Shown: piece after piece, positions 24,749 to 33,860 of the stretch
How the letters are laid out: each line of letters starts with the position of its first letter
Position numbering within the stretch: position 1 is the stretch's first letter
From: an uncultured Faecalibacterium sp.
GTDB taxonomy: Bacteria > Bacillota > Clostridia > Oscillospirales > Ruminococcaceae
NCBI GenBank assembly: GCA_934525845.1
Contig: CAKSZS010000002.1
Coordinates: 1-64,000, forward strand
DNA: 64,000 bases
Direction: 5' to 3'
Notes under the pieces: model-generated
What the model was told of the DNA's origin: nothing
Seen by the model: the letters and a program-made list of their open reading frames with translations, nothing else
Databases searched by the model: none
Made by a program: the position numbers and the translations under genes

Positions 24749-27700
24749 TCATCGGCGCTGGCGGCGGGCTTTGTCGGCTTCCCAGCGGGTCTCGCGGGCA
24801 AGGTCGGCAGCGGACTGTGCCTTGCTCTGGATGTACTGATTGATGGTGGTGTCGCCCTCACGGTGGTAGTTGTTTGCGGCTGCGGCGATCTGCGCCGTGC
24901 CGGATGCCGCCACGGTGCTGCCGGTGTGCATGGTGTCGCTGAGCACCAGCGCGTTGGCCTGCCGCACCATATCCGCCAGGGCGGCGTTGGTCTTGGTCAG
25001 GGCAGCGGTGTTGTCCTTGATGGCGTCTTCCAGGCTGCCGGTGCCGGTGGAGATGTCGATGTCCCCACGGATGCTGCCGGAGCCGCCGGAGCTACCGCCG
25101 GAACTGCCACCGCTGCCGGCGCTTCCACCCGTGCCTCCTCCGCCGGAGGGTGTGGAGGTGCTGCCCTTGCGCCCGCCCAGCCGGGCTACAATGGCCGCAA
25201 TGGCCACGCCCAGGGCTACGGCTGCGCCCGCCACGATGACGCCCATGGGAACGCCGAACACGGTAGCATTCAGGGCGGTGGAGATGGCGGTGAGCATCCC
25301 CTCAAAGGCTGCGCCCACCGAGCCGATCATGGTACCCATGCCCGCATAGATGGCAGGGAAGGCCGAGAGCAGGCCGCCCTTCAGGCCCTCGCTGATGGCC
25401 AGTGCGGCGCTGCTCAGGGGGGCTTTCAGCCCGGTGAAGATCTGGGTCAGGGTGCCGCCCAAGGTTTTGGCCTGGCTTAAAATCTCGGAGAACCCGCTGG
25501 TCACGCCGCTGCAGATCTGGCTGCCCAGTTCCCACGCGGCAGACGCCAGCTGGGTCTGCGCGTTCTTCAGCACGCCGTTGAGCTGGTCGATCAGGCCGAG
25601 GCCGAAGCTCTCGATCTGCTGCTTCTGGTTGGCGGTCAGGCCGTTGTACAGTGTAGTGGCCACCCACTCGCCGACGCCCAGCCAGTCCTGATTCTTGATG
25701 GCGGTGTACAGGTCATTGAAGGTGCCCAGCACGCCCTCGTTGGCTTTTTCCTGCAGCTCCTTCCACAGTCCGTCGAAGCTGTCTGCTGCGGACTTCTTGA
25801 CCTGCTCAGCCACCTGCTCGGTGCCGTCCGCCGCCAGCGTCTTGACCCGCTCGATGGTCACGAGGGCCCCGTCCACCACGTCGTCGTAGGTCTCGGTGAT
25901 GACCTGCTTCTGCTTGGTGGTGCCGTCGGTGAGCGTCTCGGTCACCGTCTGGGTGGTGGTCTTGACGCCGTTCACCAGGGCTGTGCGCGTGTCGGTCACG
26001 GTCTTTTCGACGGTGGCTTCCACGTCCTCCATGGTCTGGGAGATGGTCTTCTTGCCGTCAGCGGAGATTTTGGTCACGGTCTTGACCGTCTTCTCCACGC
26101 CGTCGATGAGCTGCTTGCCGGTCTCGGTGATGGTCTGGACCTGCTGGGTCGTGCCGTCCGCCATCATCTCAGTGGTGGTCTCCACGGTGCGGGTCACGCC
26201 GTCCTGGACGGACTTTGCGGTGTCCGTCACCGACGCCACCACGGTCTTGGCCGCGTCCTTGACCAGCTTGTCATTCTTGGTCAGGCCCTCTGCAAGGCCC
26301 CGGCAGACGTTCAGGCCGATCTCGGAGAACACCTTGGACGGGGAGTGGATGCCGAGGATCGTTTTCACGACCTTGGGCAGGCTGTTCGCCAGCTCTCCGA
26401 CCTTGGAGACCACTGCATTCCATCCGGAAGAAATGCCCTTCCAGAGACCGTCTAGGATGGACTTGCCGATGTCCAGCCAGCGGAACGCCGTGAACACGTC
26501 AAAGATGGCTTTGCAGATCTGCGGGATATTGGCGATGACGGTCGGCAGCGCCTGAATCAGGCCCTTGCCAAGCGTCAAGATCAGCTGCACACCCGCTTTC
26601 AGCAGCTTCGGGGCGTTGTCGTTGATGACACCTGCGATATCCGAGACGATGCCGGGCAGCTGCTCGATCAGCGTAGGCAGGCCGTCAGCCAGGCCCTGCG
26701 CCAGGTTCAGCGCAAACTCGATGCCCGCGTCTACGATCTGGCCGATGTTTTCCCGGAGTCCACTTGCAAAGTCGGCCACGAGGGGGAGTGCCTGGGCCAG
26801 AAAATCCGGCAGCCCGGTCTTCAGGCCTTCGCCCAGCTGGGAGATCATCTGGATGCCGGTGTCCACCAGCTGGGGCAATGCCTCGCTCAGGCCCTGTACC
26901 AGCGCGCCCAGCACCTCTGCAGCAACGCTCAGGATCTGCGGTGTAGCTTCCACAAGACCCGTCGCCAGCTGGGCGACAATTTCCACCCCGGTCTGCATCA
27001 GTCCGGGCAGCTGATCGGCGATGCCTGTAGCCAGGTCGGAGATGATCTCTCCGGCAGCGGCCAGCATGGCTTCAGGGCCGTCTTCGGCCAGGGCGTTGGT
27101 GAGGGTGCTGATGCATTCGGTGCCCCACTTGACCACATCCCGGAGCGAGGGTTCCAGCTGCTGGTACACGGCCAGCTGCAGGCCCTCGAGGGCGCTCTGC
27201 GCGATGGTCACCGCACCTTCCAGGTTGTCGATCTGGGTCTCGGCCATCTGGCCCATGGCACCGTCAGCGTTGTCGATCTGTGCGGCCAGCGTGTCCCACT
27301 GCTCGCCCTGTGCTGCCAGCAGGCCTTTGACGGCGGCGAGGTCGGTCTTGTTGAACAGCTGATTGAGGATGCTGTCCTTCTGGCCCTGCGTCATGCCCTT
27401 CATGGAGGTGTTCAGGTCGGTCAGGATCTCGTCCAGCCCGCGCATATCGCCCTGCGCGTCATAGACCTGCAGCCCCAGTTTCTGCATCAGCTTCGTGGCT
27501 TCGTCCGTGGGGGATTGCAAGGCCAGGATGATGTTGCGCAGATGGGTGCCACCCTCAGCGCCCTTGATGCCGACGTTGGCCAGCAGGCCCAGGGCGGTGG
27601 TCAGCTCGGTGGTGCCGCCCTTGAGGTTCGCGGCGGTGCCGCCCACGGTCAGGATGGCTTCACCCAGCTGGGAGACGTTGGCGTTGGCCTTGCTGGCGGC

Positions 27701-28189
27701 CATGGCCAGCTTGTCGCCGAACTCGTCCACGTTTTGCTTGTTGGCTTCGATGTTCAGCGAGGCCATAGCGTCGGTAACGAGGTCGGAGGCGTAGGCTAAG
27801 TCCATGCCGCCGGCAGCGGCCAGGTTCAGCACGCTGGGCAGCACCTCTGCGGCCTTGTCGGCGTCGTAACCGGCCAAAGCCAGATAGTTCAAAGCGTCCG
27901 CTGCCTGAGTCGCGGTGAACTTGGTGGTGCGGCCCATCTCCTTGGCCGTTTTGGTCAGATCGTCGATCTGGTCCACCGTGGTGCCCATGGTAGCCGCCAC
28001 CTGGGACATGGACGCGTCGAACTGCATTCCCACGCTGACCGAGGACTTTGCCAGACCGGCCAGCTTGCTGCCTGCGGTCTTGGTCAGGTCTGCGATCAGA
28101 TTCCCGGCGGCCACGGTCATGGAGCTTATGCCTTTGGTAAAGCCGCTCGTGTCCAGCCGGGTATCGCCGGTAATGCTGTAATCTGCCAC
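24749..28189 (-). CDS. Phage tail tape measure protein
   Basis: At 1146 residues this is the longest phage protein. It has the TP901-type opening: GMQFDASMSQVAATMGTT, a conserved RTTKFTATQAADALNYLALAGYDA, then amphipathic repeats of about 38 residues (GLxxGLPxLIxxLPxIV type) and a second repeated stretch rich in TVTET and DGT. A hydrophobic block and a Gly/Ser-rich linker lie near 1030-1080. Length sets tail length, about 170 nm by the usual 0.15 nm per residue rule. The GTG at 28189 is chosen because GAGAGGTGG lies about 7 bases before it. Confidence 0.93.
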   Translation of the reverse strand: MADYSITGDTRLDTSGFTKGISSMTVAAGNLIADLTKTAGSKLAGLAKSSVSVGMQFDASMSQVAATMGTTVDQIDDLTKTAKEMGRTTKFTATQAADALNYLALAGYDADKAAEVLPSVLNLAAAGGMDLAYASDLVTDAMASLNIEANKQNVDEFGDKLAMAASKANANVSQLGEAILTVGGTAANLKGGTTELTTALGLLANVGIKGAEGGTHLRNIILALQSPTDEATKLMQKLGLQVYDAQGDMRGLDEILTDLNTSMKGMTQGQKDSILNQLFNKTDLAAVKGLLAAQGEQWDTLAAQIDNADGAMGQMAETQIDNLEGAVTIAQSALEGLQLAVYQQLEPSLRDVVKWGTECISTLTNALAEDGPEAMLAAAGEIISDLATGIADQLPGLMQTGVEIVAQLATGLVEATPQILSVAAEVLGALVQGLSEALPQLVDTGIQMISQLGEGLKTGLPDFLAQALPLVADFASGLRENIGQIVDAGIEFALNLAQGLADGLPTLIEQLPGIVSDIAGVINDNAPKLLKAGVQLILTLGKGLIQALPTVIANIPQICKAIFDVFTAFRWLDIGKSILDGLWKGISSGWNAVVSKVGELANSLPKVVKTILGIHSPSKVFSEIGLNVCRGLAEGLTKNDKLVKDAAKTVVASVTDTAKSVQDGVTRTVETTTEMMADGTTQQVQTITETGKQLIDGVEKTVKTVTKISADGKKTISQTMEDVEATVEKTVTDTRTALVNGVKTTTQTVTETLTDGTTKQKQVITETYDDVVDGALVTIERVKTLAADGTEQVAEQVKKSAADSFDGLWKELQEKANEGVLGTFNDLYTAIKNQDWLGVGEWVATTLYNGLTANQKQQIESFGLGLIDQLNGVLKNAQTQLASAAWELGSQICSGVTSGFSEILSQAKTLGGTLTQIFTGLKAPLSSAALAISEGLKGGLLSAFPAIYAGMGTMIGSVGAAFEGMLTAISTALNATVFGVPMGVIVAGAAVALGVAIAAIVARLGGRKGSTSTPSGGGGTGGSAGSGGSSGGSSGGSGSIRGDIDISTGTGSLEDAIKDNTAALTKTNAALADMVRQANALVLSDTMHTGSTVAASGTAQIAAAANNYHREGDTTINQYIQSKAQSAADLARETRWEADKARRQRR

Positions 28190-28238
28190 TTGTGTCCACC
28201 TCTCAATCGGAAAGCGCGGGCACAAAGGGCACAGGCTG

Positions 28239-28430
28239 TTATAACTTGATCTCTATCTCGCGTTTACACGCGGGGTTCTTGCATTTGACCCACAATCCTT
28301 TTGCGGCAGCTGCGGGTTCTGCCCACACAGGCAGCGGTCTGCCGCAGTAGGGGCAGGGAACAGGGGCGCGGTCAGCGCTGCTGGAACCGTGCAAGGAATG
28401 CGGCGTCGTGTTCGGCCACGGAGACGGCAT
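28239..28430 (-). CDS. Small zinc-ribbon protein in the tail operon
   Basis: This 63-residue protein has CPYCG and a later CKNPAC, a four-cysteine zinc ribbon of Com-like type, ending in KREIEIKL. The ATG at 28430 is supported by AAGGGAGGTG six bases upstream. It overlaps the end of the Gp15 gene by about 60 bp and precedes the tape measure gene. Similar tiny ribbons occur at this place in related phages; the function is unknown. Confidence 0.7.
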   Translation of the reverse strand: MPSPWPNTTPHSLHGSSSADRAPVPCPYCGRPLPVWAEPAAAAKGLWVKCKNPACKREIEIKL

Positions 28431-28974
28431 GGGCAGCACCTCCCTTCACCTCGGGCGGGAGCGCGAAGATCTCCCGCTTTTCCTCATAGACGCTGCGGTC
28501 CTCTGGGGTCATGCGGGAAAGGTCTGCCGTGCGCCACTGCAGGATGCGGTGGAACAGGCAGTCCTCCGGCAGGCCCCGCAGCAGCGCTTTGAAGCGCCAC
28601 CAGTGCACCTTTTCGCGCGTCAGGTCGATGCCGTAGGCCTGCTGGAACGCCGCTACGATGTAAGGTGCGTCACAGTGATAGTCGAAGGGCAGTCCCTCTG
28701 TGTGAGAAGCGCTGCCAGAGCCTTTGCCGGGTGTAGCTTCCTCGCCACCCAGATAGAATTCCAGCAGGTGTCTGTAAGCATCCTGCAGATTTTGGACACC
28801 AGAAATACCTCCCCGGTAGAAGCGCTGGCACGCGTCATCCGCAAAGCTCAGAGGCTCTTTCTCCGGGATGCCCCGGGCGTAGGCATTGGCCAGGCTGACC
28901 ATGGGGCGAAAGTCTGAGTGGATCTCCCGCCCGTACCACCGGGTGGGCAGCTCGTCCAGCAGCAGGTCAGACAT
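28372..28974 (-). CDS. Phage Gp15 family protein (tail assembly chaperone)
   Basis: This 200-residue protein starts MSDLLLDELPTRWYGREIHSDFRPM, a good match to the bacteriophage Gp15 family. That family lies just before the tape measure gene and is thought to act as a tail chaperone. FYLGGEE and FQQAYGIDL, WWRFKALLRGLPEDC are further family words. Its ATG overlaps the end of the preceding chaperone gene by 8 bp. I see no classic slippery heptamer there, so coupling rather than frameshifting is likely. Confidence 0.83.
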   Translation of the reverse strand: MSDLLLDELPTRWYGREIHSDFRPMVSLANAYARGIPEKEPLSFADDACQRFYRGGISGVQNLQDAYRHLLEFYLGGEEATPGKGSGSASHTEGLPFDYHCDAPYIVAAFQQAYGIDLTREKVHWWRFKALLRGLPEDCLFHRILQWRTADLSRMTPEDRSVYEEKREIFALPPEVKGGAAHAVSVAEHDAAFLARFQQR

Positions 28975-29509
28975 GGCGCTTGGCCGCAATGTCCAGTGCG
29001 GCGTCCGCCAGCTGCTGCAGGGCGTCCGGGTCATCCATCATGGCCTGCACAGCCTGCCTGGCAGCGGCCACACGCGCCGTATCCGGGATACCGGGCTCCT
29101 CGTCGTCCTCCAGCACGACCTCACGGGGCTTGCTGCGGGGGTACTCGATGGCCTGAGTGTGTTTTGCCTTGGCACGGCGCTGGGCGCGGTTCTGGGGCAC
29201 GGCCATGGCCTGCTGGACGGCGCTCTGCTCCGCCCGGATGGCCTGCTTGATGGCCTCCACCACACGAGCGCAGGCACCAAAGTCGTTGCCGTCCAGGCCC
29301 AGAAGCTCGGAGGCACCCTCGCCCAGCAGCTCGTCCAGATAGCTCATCACCAGGCGGCACTGGCCGCGCAGGGCGTCGGCATAGCCTTTCTTGGGGCGCC
29401 TGGTCTCTGCCTCGGAGGCCCGCTGCATATGCTTCTGCGCGGCTTTCATGCGCTCGAGGTCGTTGGCGTTCAGGGCGGAAAACTCAAAGTCCTGGCCACA
29501 GATAATCAT
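28967..29509 (-). CDS. Tail assembly chaperone-like protein (DUF6673-type)
   Basis: This 180-residue helical, charged protein lies between the major tail protein and Gp15, the place of the lambda gpG-type chaperone. It starts MIICGQDFEFSALNANDLERM and has a basic RAQRRAKAKHTQ segment near 110. AGGAGG precedes the ATG. The family name is from memory. It likely wraps the tape measure protein during tail assembly. Confidence 0.72.
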   Translation of the reverse strand: MIICGQDFEFSALNANDLERMKAAQKHMQRASEAETRRPKKGYADALRGQCRLVMSYLDELLGEGASELLGLDGNDFGACARVVEAIKQAIRAEQSAVQQAMAVPQNRAQRRAKAKHTQAIEYPRSKPREVVLEDDEEPGIPDTARVAAARQAVQAMMDDPDALQQLADAALDIAAKRHV

Positions 29510-29524
29510 GTACTTGTCCTCCTA

Positions 29525-29557
29525 TAAAATGCGCCCCTGCCAGGGGTGACAGGGGCG
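29525..29557 (-). terminator. Attenuator hairpin after the major tail protein
   Basis: CGCCCCTG/CAGGGGCG stem with a T-rich 3' side on the minus strand, between tail protein and chaperone genes. It would lower expression of downstream tail genes relative to the abundant tube protein. Confidence 0.65.
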
Positions 29558-29575
29558 GTATTGTGCTTAGAAAAC

Positions 29576-30124
29576 TTATGCCTTGACGGACTTTGCAGGC
29601 GCAGCAGACTGCGTTTCGGTCAGGTAGTCGAACTCGTCCGGGGTGCCGACGGCCTTGACATCCAGCGCAAAGGTGGCTGCATTGCCTGCGGTGCCGCCCG
29701 CATCGCTGGTGACGATCAGGACGGCGTTGCCCGCTTCGCCCTTGCCGGTGCGGATGCTGAAGTAAATGTACGGCACCTGGACGTCATTGCCGGAGCCATA
29801 CTTGATCTTGTGGCTCAGGACAAAGTCCTGGAAGGCATCCCCCACGCAGCGGTTGCCGTTGACCGCCAGGGTGCGCTGGGTGCTGCCCTTGGAGGTCACC
29901 GGGCCGGTGCGGATGAAGGTGTCATCCGTGGTGGTGGCATTCAGGGCGCCGCTGTGCTCCTTGACGTGGTCGGCGCAGACGATCCAGTCGGACTTCTTCG
30001 TCTGGGTGCTTTCGGTCTGGATGGCAAGGATGAAGTCGTCGGCTTCCTCAATGCCTTTATAGGTGGCGCTGGGCTCGATGCCCTTGGCGGACTTGAGCTT
30101 GGCCAGGGTTTCTGCAACGGTCAT
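29576..30124 (-). CDS. Major tail (tube) protein
   Basis: This 182-residue protein is in the position and size range of siphovirus tail tube subunits. Beta-rich stretches (DFILAIQTEST, YIYFSIRTGKG, NAVLIVTSDAGG) and a Gly/Ala-rich C-terminus fit a tube fold. GAAGGGAG precedes the ATG. It is followed by an attenuator hairpin. I identify it by context more than by motif. Confidence 0.8.
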   Translation of the reverse strand: MTVAETLAKLKSAKGIEPSATYKGIEEADDFILAIQTESTQTKKSDWIVCADHVKEHSGALNATTTDDTFIRTGPVTSKGSTQRTLAVNGNRCVGDAFQDFVLSHKIKYGSGNDVQVPYIYFSIRTGKGEAGNAVLIVTSDAGGTAGNAATFALDVKAVGTPDEFDYLTETQSAAPAKSVKA

Positions 30125-30127
30125 AGA

Positions 30128-30574
30128 TTATCTCCCTTCCTGGTAGTACTGGAGTTGAAGTTGGATCTGGAAGCGGCAGCTGCTGGCGTCCTGACTCATG
30201 ATGTATCCGGGGGACAAGCAGACCACCTTTTCGGCGCGCTTGCCCTCAGACAGCTTCGGCAGCTGCCGGGCGTCGGACTGCAGCTCCACCCACTCTGCGA
30301 ATTCATCCCAGAAGGAGCTGTTTGCCGCCTGCTGGACCTCGTCCGGGGAATAGATCATCCGGGAGGCCAACACATAGTTCTTCGCCCGGCGGCTGCCGAA
30401 GAAGAACTGTTCCAGCACCGTCGCCGTGGGTGTAGCTTCCAGCGAGAACTGCACTTGACTGGTCTCCGCGCCCAGGTACTCGATGGAGAACACTACATCC
30501 TCCCCCAGCGCCGTGGCCAACGGGCAGGCGGCCAGCCAGTCCAGCATGGCTTGGATGTCAGCGGTCTGGCTCAT
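30128..30574 (-). CDS. Head-tail joining/tail terminator-like protein
   Basis: This 148-residue protein lies between the HK97-gp10-like minor capsid gene and the tube gene, the usual place of the tail terminator. Visible words are MLDWLAACPLATALGEDVVF, a FFFGSRRAKNYVLAS turn and a C-terminal FQIQLQLQYYQEGR strand. It overlaps the upstream gene by four bases (ATGA). The function is inferred from position. Confidence 0.65.
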   Translation of the reverse strand: MSQTADIQAMLDWLAACPLATALGEDVVFSIEYLGAETSQVQFSLEATPTATVLEQFFFGSRRAKNYVLASRMIYSPDEVQQAANSSFWDEFAEWVELQSDARQLPKLSEGKRAEKVVCLSPGYIMSQDASSCRFQIQLQLQYYQEGR

Positions 30575-30927
30575 TTGGTCACCCCCTTGGCGCGGGCCTT
30601 GACAAAAGCCGTGAAGTCCGCTTTGTGGTCATTGACGCAGCGCTCGCCCCAGTGGGGGCCGCGCCCATCCTCCCGCACACCCTGTCCGCAGGGCAGCCGA
30701 TAGTACTGCGCCGCCGCGTAGGGCGTGGTATGGCGGATCAGGCCGCTGCCCAGCACGGTGCTGGTCTTGGCGCTGTCGGCCAGGGCGCCGGTGCGCTTGG
30801 TGACATAGGGCGTCACCAGCCGGAGGAACTCGCCGTCCGCTTCCTTCTGCAGGCGTTGGAAGCCTGCCTCGGTACGGGACTTGAAGTTTGGGTCCCACTG
30901 GATGCCGAGATTGATCGGGCCACTCAT
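30571..30927 (-). CDS. Minor capsid protein 2-like (HK97 gp10 type)
   Basis: This 118-residue protein starts MSGPINLGIQWDPNFKSR and has VTPYVTKRTGALADSAKTST and HTTPYAAAQYY. These are the pattern of minor capsid protein 2 and gp10-like head-tail completion proteins. The ATG at 30927 overlaps the stop of the preceding gene, so the longer upstream reading frame is not used. Confidence 0.8.
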   Translation of the reverse strand: MSGPINLGIQWDPNFKSRTEAGFQRLQKEADGEFLRLVTPYVTKRTGALADSAKTSTVLGSGLIRHTTPYAAAQYYRLPCGQGVREDGRGPHWGERCVNDHKADFTAFVKARAKGVTK

Positions 30928-31352
30928 TACGTCACCTCCACGCACCAATGCGGGCAGCGTCCGTCCCGGTTGTCCTGGATGCTGGTGATGGTACCGATGC
31001 GCCCGCTGGGCAGCGTCACCTTGTCCTCCGGGGCCATCGTCCAACGACAGGCCCTTGCGGGCTCGTCTGCGGCCTTGAACCCTGCCGGATCGAGAAAGGT
31101 GCTTGCCGCGTCCATCGCGGCCACAGCGCCGCTCTGCGGGGCTGCTGTGGAATGCCCTACAAAAATGCAGATTTCAGAGCTGCTTTTCGGGGCGAAGCCG
31201 GAGCCCGCACCGGACTGTGCGCCGGTACCGGCTGCGGCTACCTCACGGCAGCTCACGCCAGACAGCACCGTGGTATAGCTGGTGCCGCCAGTGCCCTGCC
31301 GGATGCAATGCACCAGCGTGACACTCTTTGTTGCGAGAAGAGGCTTGCGCAT
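30927..31352 (-). CDS. Minor capsid protein 1-like (head completion)
   Basis: This 141-residue protein follows the head-tail connector. It starts MRKPLLATKSVTLVHCIRQG and has DKVTLPSGRIGTITSIQDNR, a stopper-like beta element, near the C-terminus. By order it is the head closure (stopper) protein. AGAGGAGG precedes the ATG. Confidence 0.68.
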   Translation of the reverse strand: MRKPLLATKSVTLVHCIRQGTGGTSYTTVLSGVSCREVAAAGTGAQSGAGSGFAPKSSSEICIFVGHSTAAPQSGAVAAMDAASTFLDPAGFKAADEPARACRWTMAPEDKVTLPSGRIGTITSIQDNRDGRCPHWCVEVT

Positions 31353-31365
31353 GGTAGGCCTCCTC

Positions 31366-31761
31366 TCAGCGTCTGCGGGGCGGGCGATACACGCCGCCCG
31401 GGTACAGCATCCAGCGGGTGACCGGTGCCGAGAGCACCTCGCTCACGATCTGGCTCTGCCGTTTGCCCAGGTACGCCTGCAGGTCCATCCCGGATGCATA
31501 GCTCTCGGTGTAGCCGTGGTTATTCACGCTGGTGACGCCGTCCCAGCTGGCGCTGACCTCTTCGGAGAGAGCCACCAGTCGGGCCTGGCACTGGGCCAGA
31601 AGTTCCCGTTGCTCGGGCTCTTCGGCGAGGCTGGCGCACCAGCGGGTGGCGCTCTCGATGAAGAGCGCTGCATCCACTGCCCGGGTCTGAAACTCGGTTT
31701 CGGGCAGCGCTGCGCCCGGATACTGTGCTTTATACGCGGAATAGGTCAGCCAGCTGTCCAT
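31366..31761 (-). CDS. Head-tail connector (adaptor) protein
   Basis: This 131-residue mostly helical protein lies right after the major capsid gene. MDSWLTYSAYKAQYPG at the start and the C-terminal VTRWMLYPGGVYRPPRRR with a basic end fit the gp6/gp15-like adaptor that binds the portal. The assignment is mainly by position. Confidence 0.72.
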   Translation of the reverse strand: MDSWLTYSAYKAQYPGAALPETEFQTRAVDAALFIESATRWCASLAEEPEQRELLAQCQARLVALSEEVSASWDGVTSVNNHGYTESYASGMDLQAYLGKRQSQIVSEVLSAPVTRWMLYPGGVYRPPRRR

Positions 31762-31764
31762 AGC

Positions 31765-32760
31765 TTACTCCTCGGCAAAGTTTGCCTTGGGAATGGTGAT
31801 CTTGCCCATACGGACGTTCTTGTGGTCGAACTTCAGCGCCCAGTTTGCCTTGTTAGTGAACTCAGCATCGGTGGGGGTGGGCTTGTTGATCTTGTCACCG
31901 TCGAAAGAAACACCGTTCGGGTGCAGGATGAAGCTGCGGTTGTTGTACAGGATGTCGGTGCCGCCTGCCTTAGCCGCGTCGTACTCGGTGTAGTCCGGGG
32001 TGATGACCTTGGGGTTTGCGGTCAGCACAGAGCCCTGACCCAGCAGGAAGCTGTTGTAGTTGGTGCCGTCGTCGGTGCCGCGGTCGTTCTCGATGACCAC
32101 CAGGCCGTTGATGGTAGGCAGGCTGACCTCCTTCTGCAGCACGTTGGTGATGACGTACTTGTTGTAGTTCAGCAGGCCCATCTTCTTGTATTCGGCCAGG
32201 ATCTTGGAGTGCACCACCAGCAGGCCGAACTTGCCGGAGAAGTCGCCCAGGGCGGACTGCTGCACGTCGATCAGCTGGTTGGCGGTCACACCGCCGCTCT
32301 TGACGGTCAGGGTGTGGCTCGACAGGCCGGACAGACCCAGAACGGAATCGACCAGCTTGACCAGCAGGCTCTGCTTGTACATCCGCCAGTAGCGGCCGGT
32401 GTTGCGGGCCACGGCGGCCATGGGGTCGGCTGCGGTCAGCTCCTGAGTCAGCTCGGTGGCCTTCCAGGCTTTCATGCGGTCGATGCGGATCCAGGACTGC
32501 TTGCCGCCGGAGACCTCAGAGGGTACGTTGTCCTGGGTGCCGTCGCGCACCAGAGGGGCGTCCGTGTCGGGATCCAGGGGGTTGTAGAAGCGAATGGTGC
32601 CCATCGTGCCGCCGTTGTCCAGCGAAGTGGCCAGACTCTGGTCGCTTGCCAGAATGCCGGAAGCAAGGATGGAATCGGAGAAAGTGGCTTCCTGATCCAC
32701 GAAGCCCTGGTAGACTTCGGGGTCAAACGGGAAACCACCAAAAGTAGCGGGAATCGGCAT
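31765..32760 (-). CDS. Major capsid protein
   Basis: This 331-residue protein sits right after the scaffold gene. It begins MPIPATFGGFPFDPEVYQGF and has WIRIDRMKAWKATELTQEL, VHSKILAEYKKMGLL and LPTINGLVVIENDRG, features of HK97-fold capsids of A118-like phages. GAGGTAA precedes the ATG. Codon use is more restricted than in the neighbours, as expected for an abundant protein. Confidence 0.9.
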   Translation of the reverse strand: MPIPATFGGFPFDPEVYQGFVDQEATFSDSILASGILASDQSLATSLDNGGTMGTIRFYNPLDPDTDAPLVRDGTQDNVPSEVSGGKQSWIRIDRMKAWKATELTQELTAADPMAAVARNTGRYWRMYKQSLLVKLVDSVLGLSGLSSHTLTVKSGGVTANQLIDVQQSALGDFSGKFGLLVVHSKILAEYKKMGLLNYNKYVITNVLQKEVSLPTINGLVVIENDRGTDDGTNYNSFLLGQGSVLTANPKVITPDYTEYDAAKAGGTDILYNNRSFILHPNGVSFDGDKINKPTPTDAEFTNKANWALKFDHKNVRMGKITIPKANFAEE

Positions 32761-32775
32761 AGTTCAGTTACCTCA

Positions 32776-33408
32776 TTAGTGTCGTGCGGCTCTCACCAAA
32801 GCAGAGAGCTGCTGGAAAAGTGCCGGGTTGCGGGTGCGCAGGGCCATGCGTTCTGCGCCGGTCATTGCCAGAAACTCCTGCAGGGTGGGCTGTGCGTTGC
32901 CGCCCTGGCTGCGGGGCTTCGGGACGATGATCGGGTTAGTGGGCTCCTGCGGCTCAGCGCCCGGCTGCGGGCCTGCGCCGTCCTGCGGGGTGGGAGCGCC
33001 CTGCTGGAACAGGTACGGCTTGCGGGATTTGAGATCAGCGAATGCCTGCTTGACATCCTCGGCCTGATTCTTGCTCTCGCGCAGTGTAGCTCTGTTCGGC
33101 AGCAATGCGATAGCATCGTTCTCGTCCAGAGCACCGGCCTCGTGGGCCGCAGCGCGCAGCACACCGGTGAAGGTGAACTCCGCAGCCTGCTGGCTCAGCT
33201 GGTTGGTCAGGTTGGTGATCTGGCTGCGCAGATCGTTGATGTCCACGCCGTCAAAGGCGGCCAGACCCTGCTGGGCGGTGGTCAGCTGTGCCTGCAGGGC
33301 CTGTACCGTGGCCTGGTGCGTTGCTTCGTCCAGACCATGCAGCCGCATGACCGCGTTGATCTGCTCTTCGGTCAGGCCCTCGATGGCCTTCAAGTCCTCA
33401 CGTTTCAT
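32776..33408 (-). CDS. Phage scaffolding protein (GP20 family)
   Basis: This 210-residue, mostly helical acidic protein begins MKREDLKAIEGLTEEQINAVMRLHG, typical of phage GP20 minor structural/scaffold proteins. It has a coiled coil near 35-75 and a Pro/Gln-rich hinge near 130-160. GGGAGGTAACACC fixes the ATG at 33408. It is the first gene behind late promoter copy A (100-nt leader). Confidence 0.88.
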   Translation of the reverse strand: MKREDLKAIEGLTEEQINAVMRLHGLDEATHQATVQALQAQLTTAQQGLAAFDGVDINDLRSQITNLTNQLSQQAAEFTFTGVLRAAAHEAGALDENDAIALLPNRATLRESKNQAEDVKQAFADLKSRKPYLFQQGAPTPQDGAGPQPGAEPQEPTNPIIVPKPRSQGGNAQPTLQEFLAMTGAERMALRTRNPALFQQLSALVRAARH

Positions 33409-33507
33409 GGTGTTACCTCCCGTTGGGCCTACGGCGTTGGTGTCGCGCCGCCGTGCGCGGGCCCTCTGCACCTCTCTGACACCGGGTGCGTGGTGTAATC
33501 TGGGATT

Positions 33508-33545
33508 ATCGTATCACACCCCGGGGCATAAAAACGTTACGAGTT
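33508..33545 (-). promoter_or_regulatory. Phage late promoter, copy A (scaffold/head/tail genes)
   Basis: On the minus strand: AACTCGTAACGTTTTT, then 19 nt after AACGTT the hexamer TACGAT. The same element and spacing occur three more times in the late region (43281-43318, 44425-44462, 46275-46312). It reads toward the scaffold gene. Confidence 0.7.
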
Positions 33546-33572
33546 GGCTTGACTGTCTGTAACTGAGCATAC

Positions 33573-33796
33573 AGAAATCCCTATAAACCCTACGCGGGCG
33601 GGCATCAAGCGCGTTCTCGCGCGTATACATTCTTATTTTCTTCTGATAAGGGTCAGGATAAGAGTTTGAGTATGTTGTGTATGTTTCGCCCCGAAAACCC
33701 GCATGAACACTCACTTTTTCGTGCATACAAACTTTGTAACAAGCACGCCCTAGATTTTTGTTGGTTACAACTGGAATTTTGTTGTTTCTGTATGCA
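33573..33796. repeat. 224-bp phage repeat, copy A
   Basis: Nearly identical to 60613-60836 and partly to 48421-48582. It contains two GTATGTT words nine bases apart (33670, 33679), then a 31-bp core at 33693-33723 shared exactly by all three copies, then an inverted pair TGTAAC/GTTACA. There is no convincing gene. It lies between late promoter A and the terminator at 33801. Confidence 0.9.
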
Positions 33797-33800
33797 CAAA

Positions 33801-33848
33801 AGAGCGCCCCGCGCCGGGAGGTTCGTCCTCTTCGGTGCGGGGCGTTTT
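33801..33848. terminator. Bidirectional terminator beside the HTH gene
   Basis: CGCCCCGCGCCG (33805-33816) pairs with CGGTGCGGGGCG (33833-33844), with T and A runs outside. It ends transcription of the small HTH gene on the minus strand. Confidence 0.85.
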
Positions 33849-33860
33849 GCGGTGTAGCGG

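Noticed and set aside
28967..28974. Programmed frameshift between the two tail chaperone genes
   Set aside because: The overlap is only 8 bp and no slippery heptamer is visible; simple translational coupling explains the arrangement.
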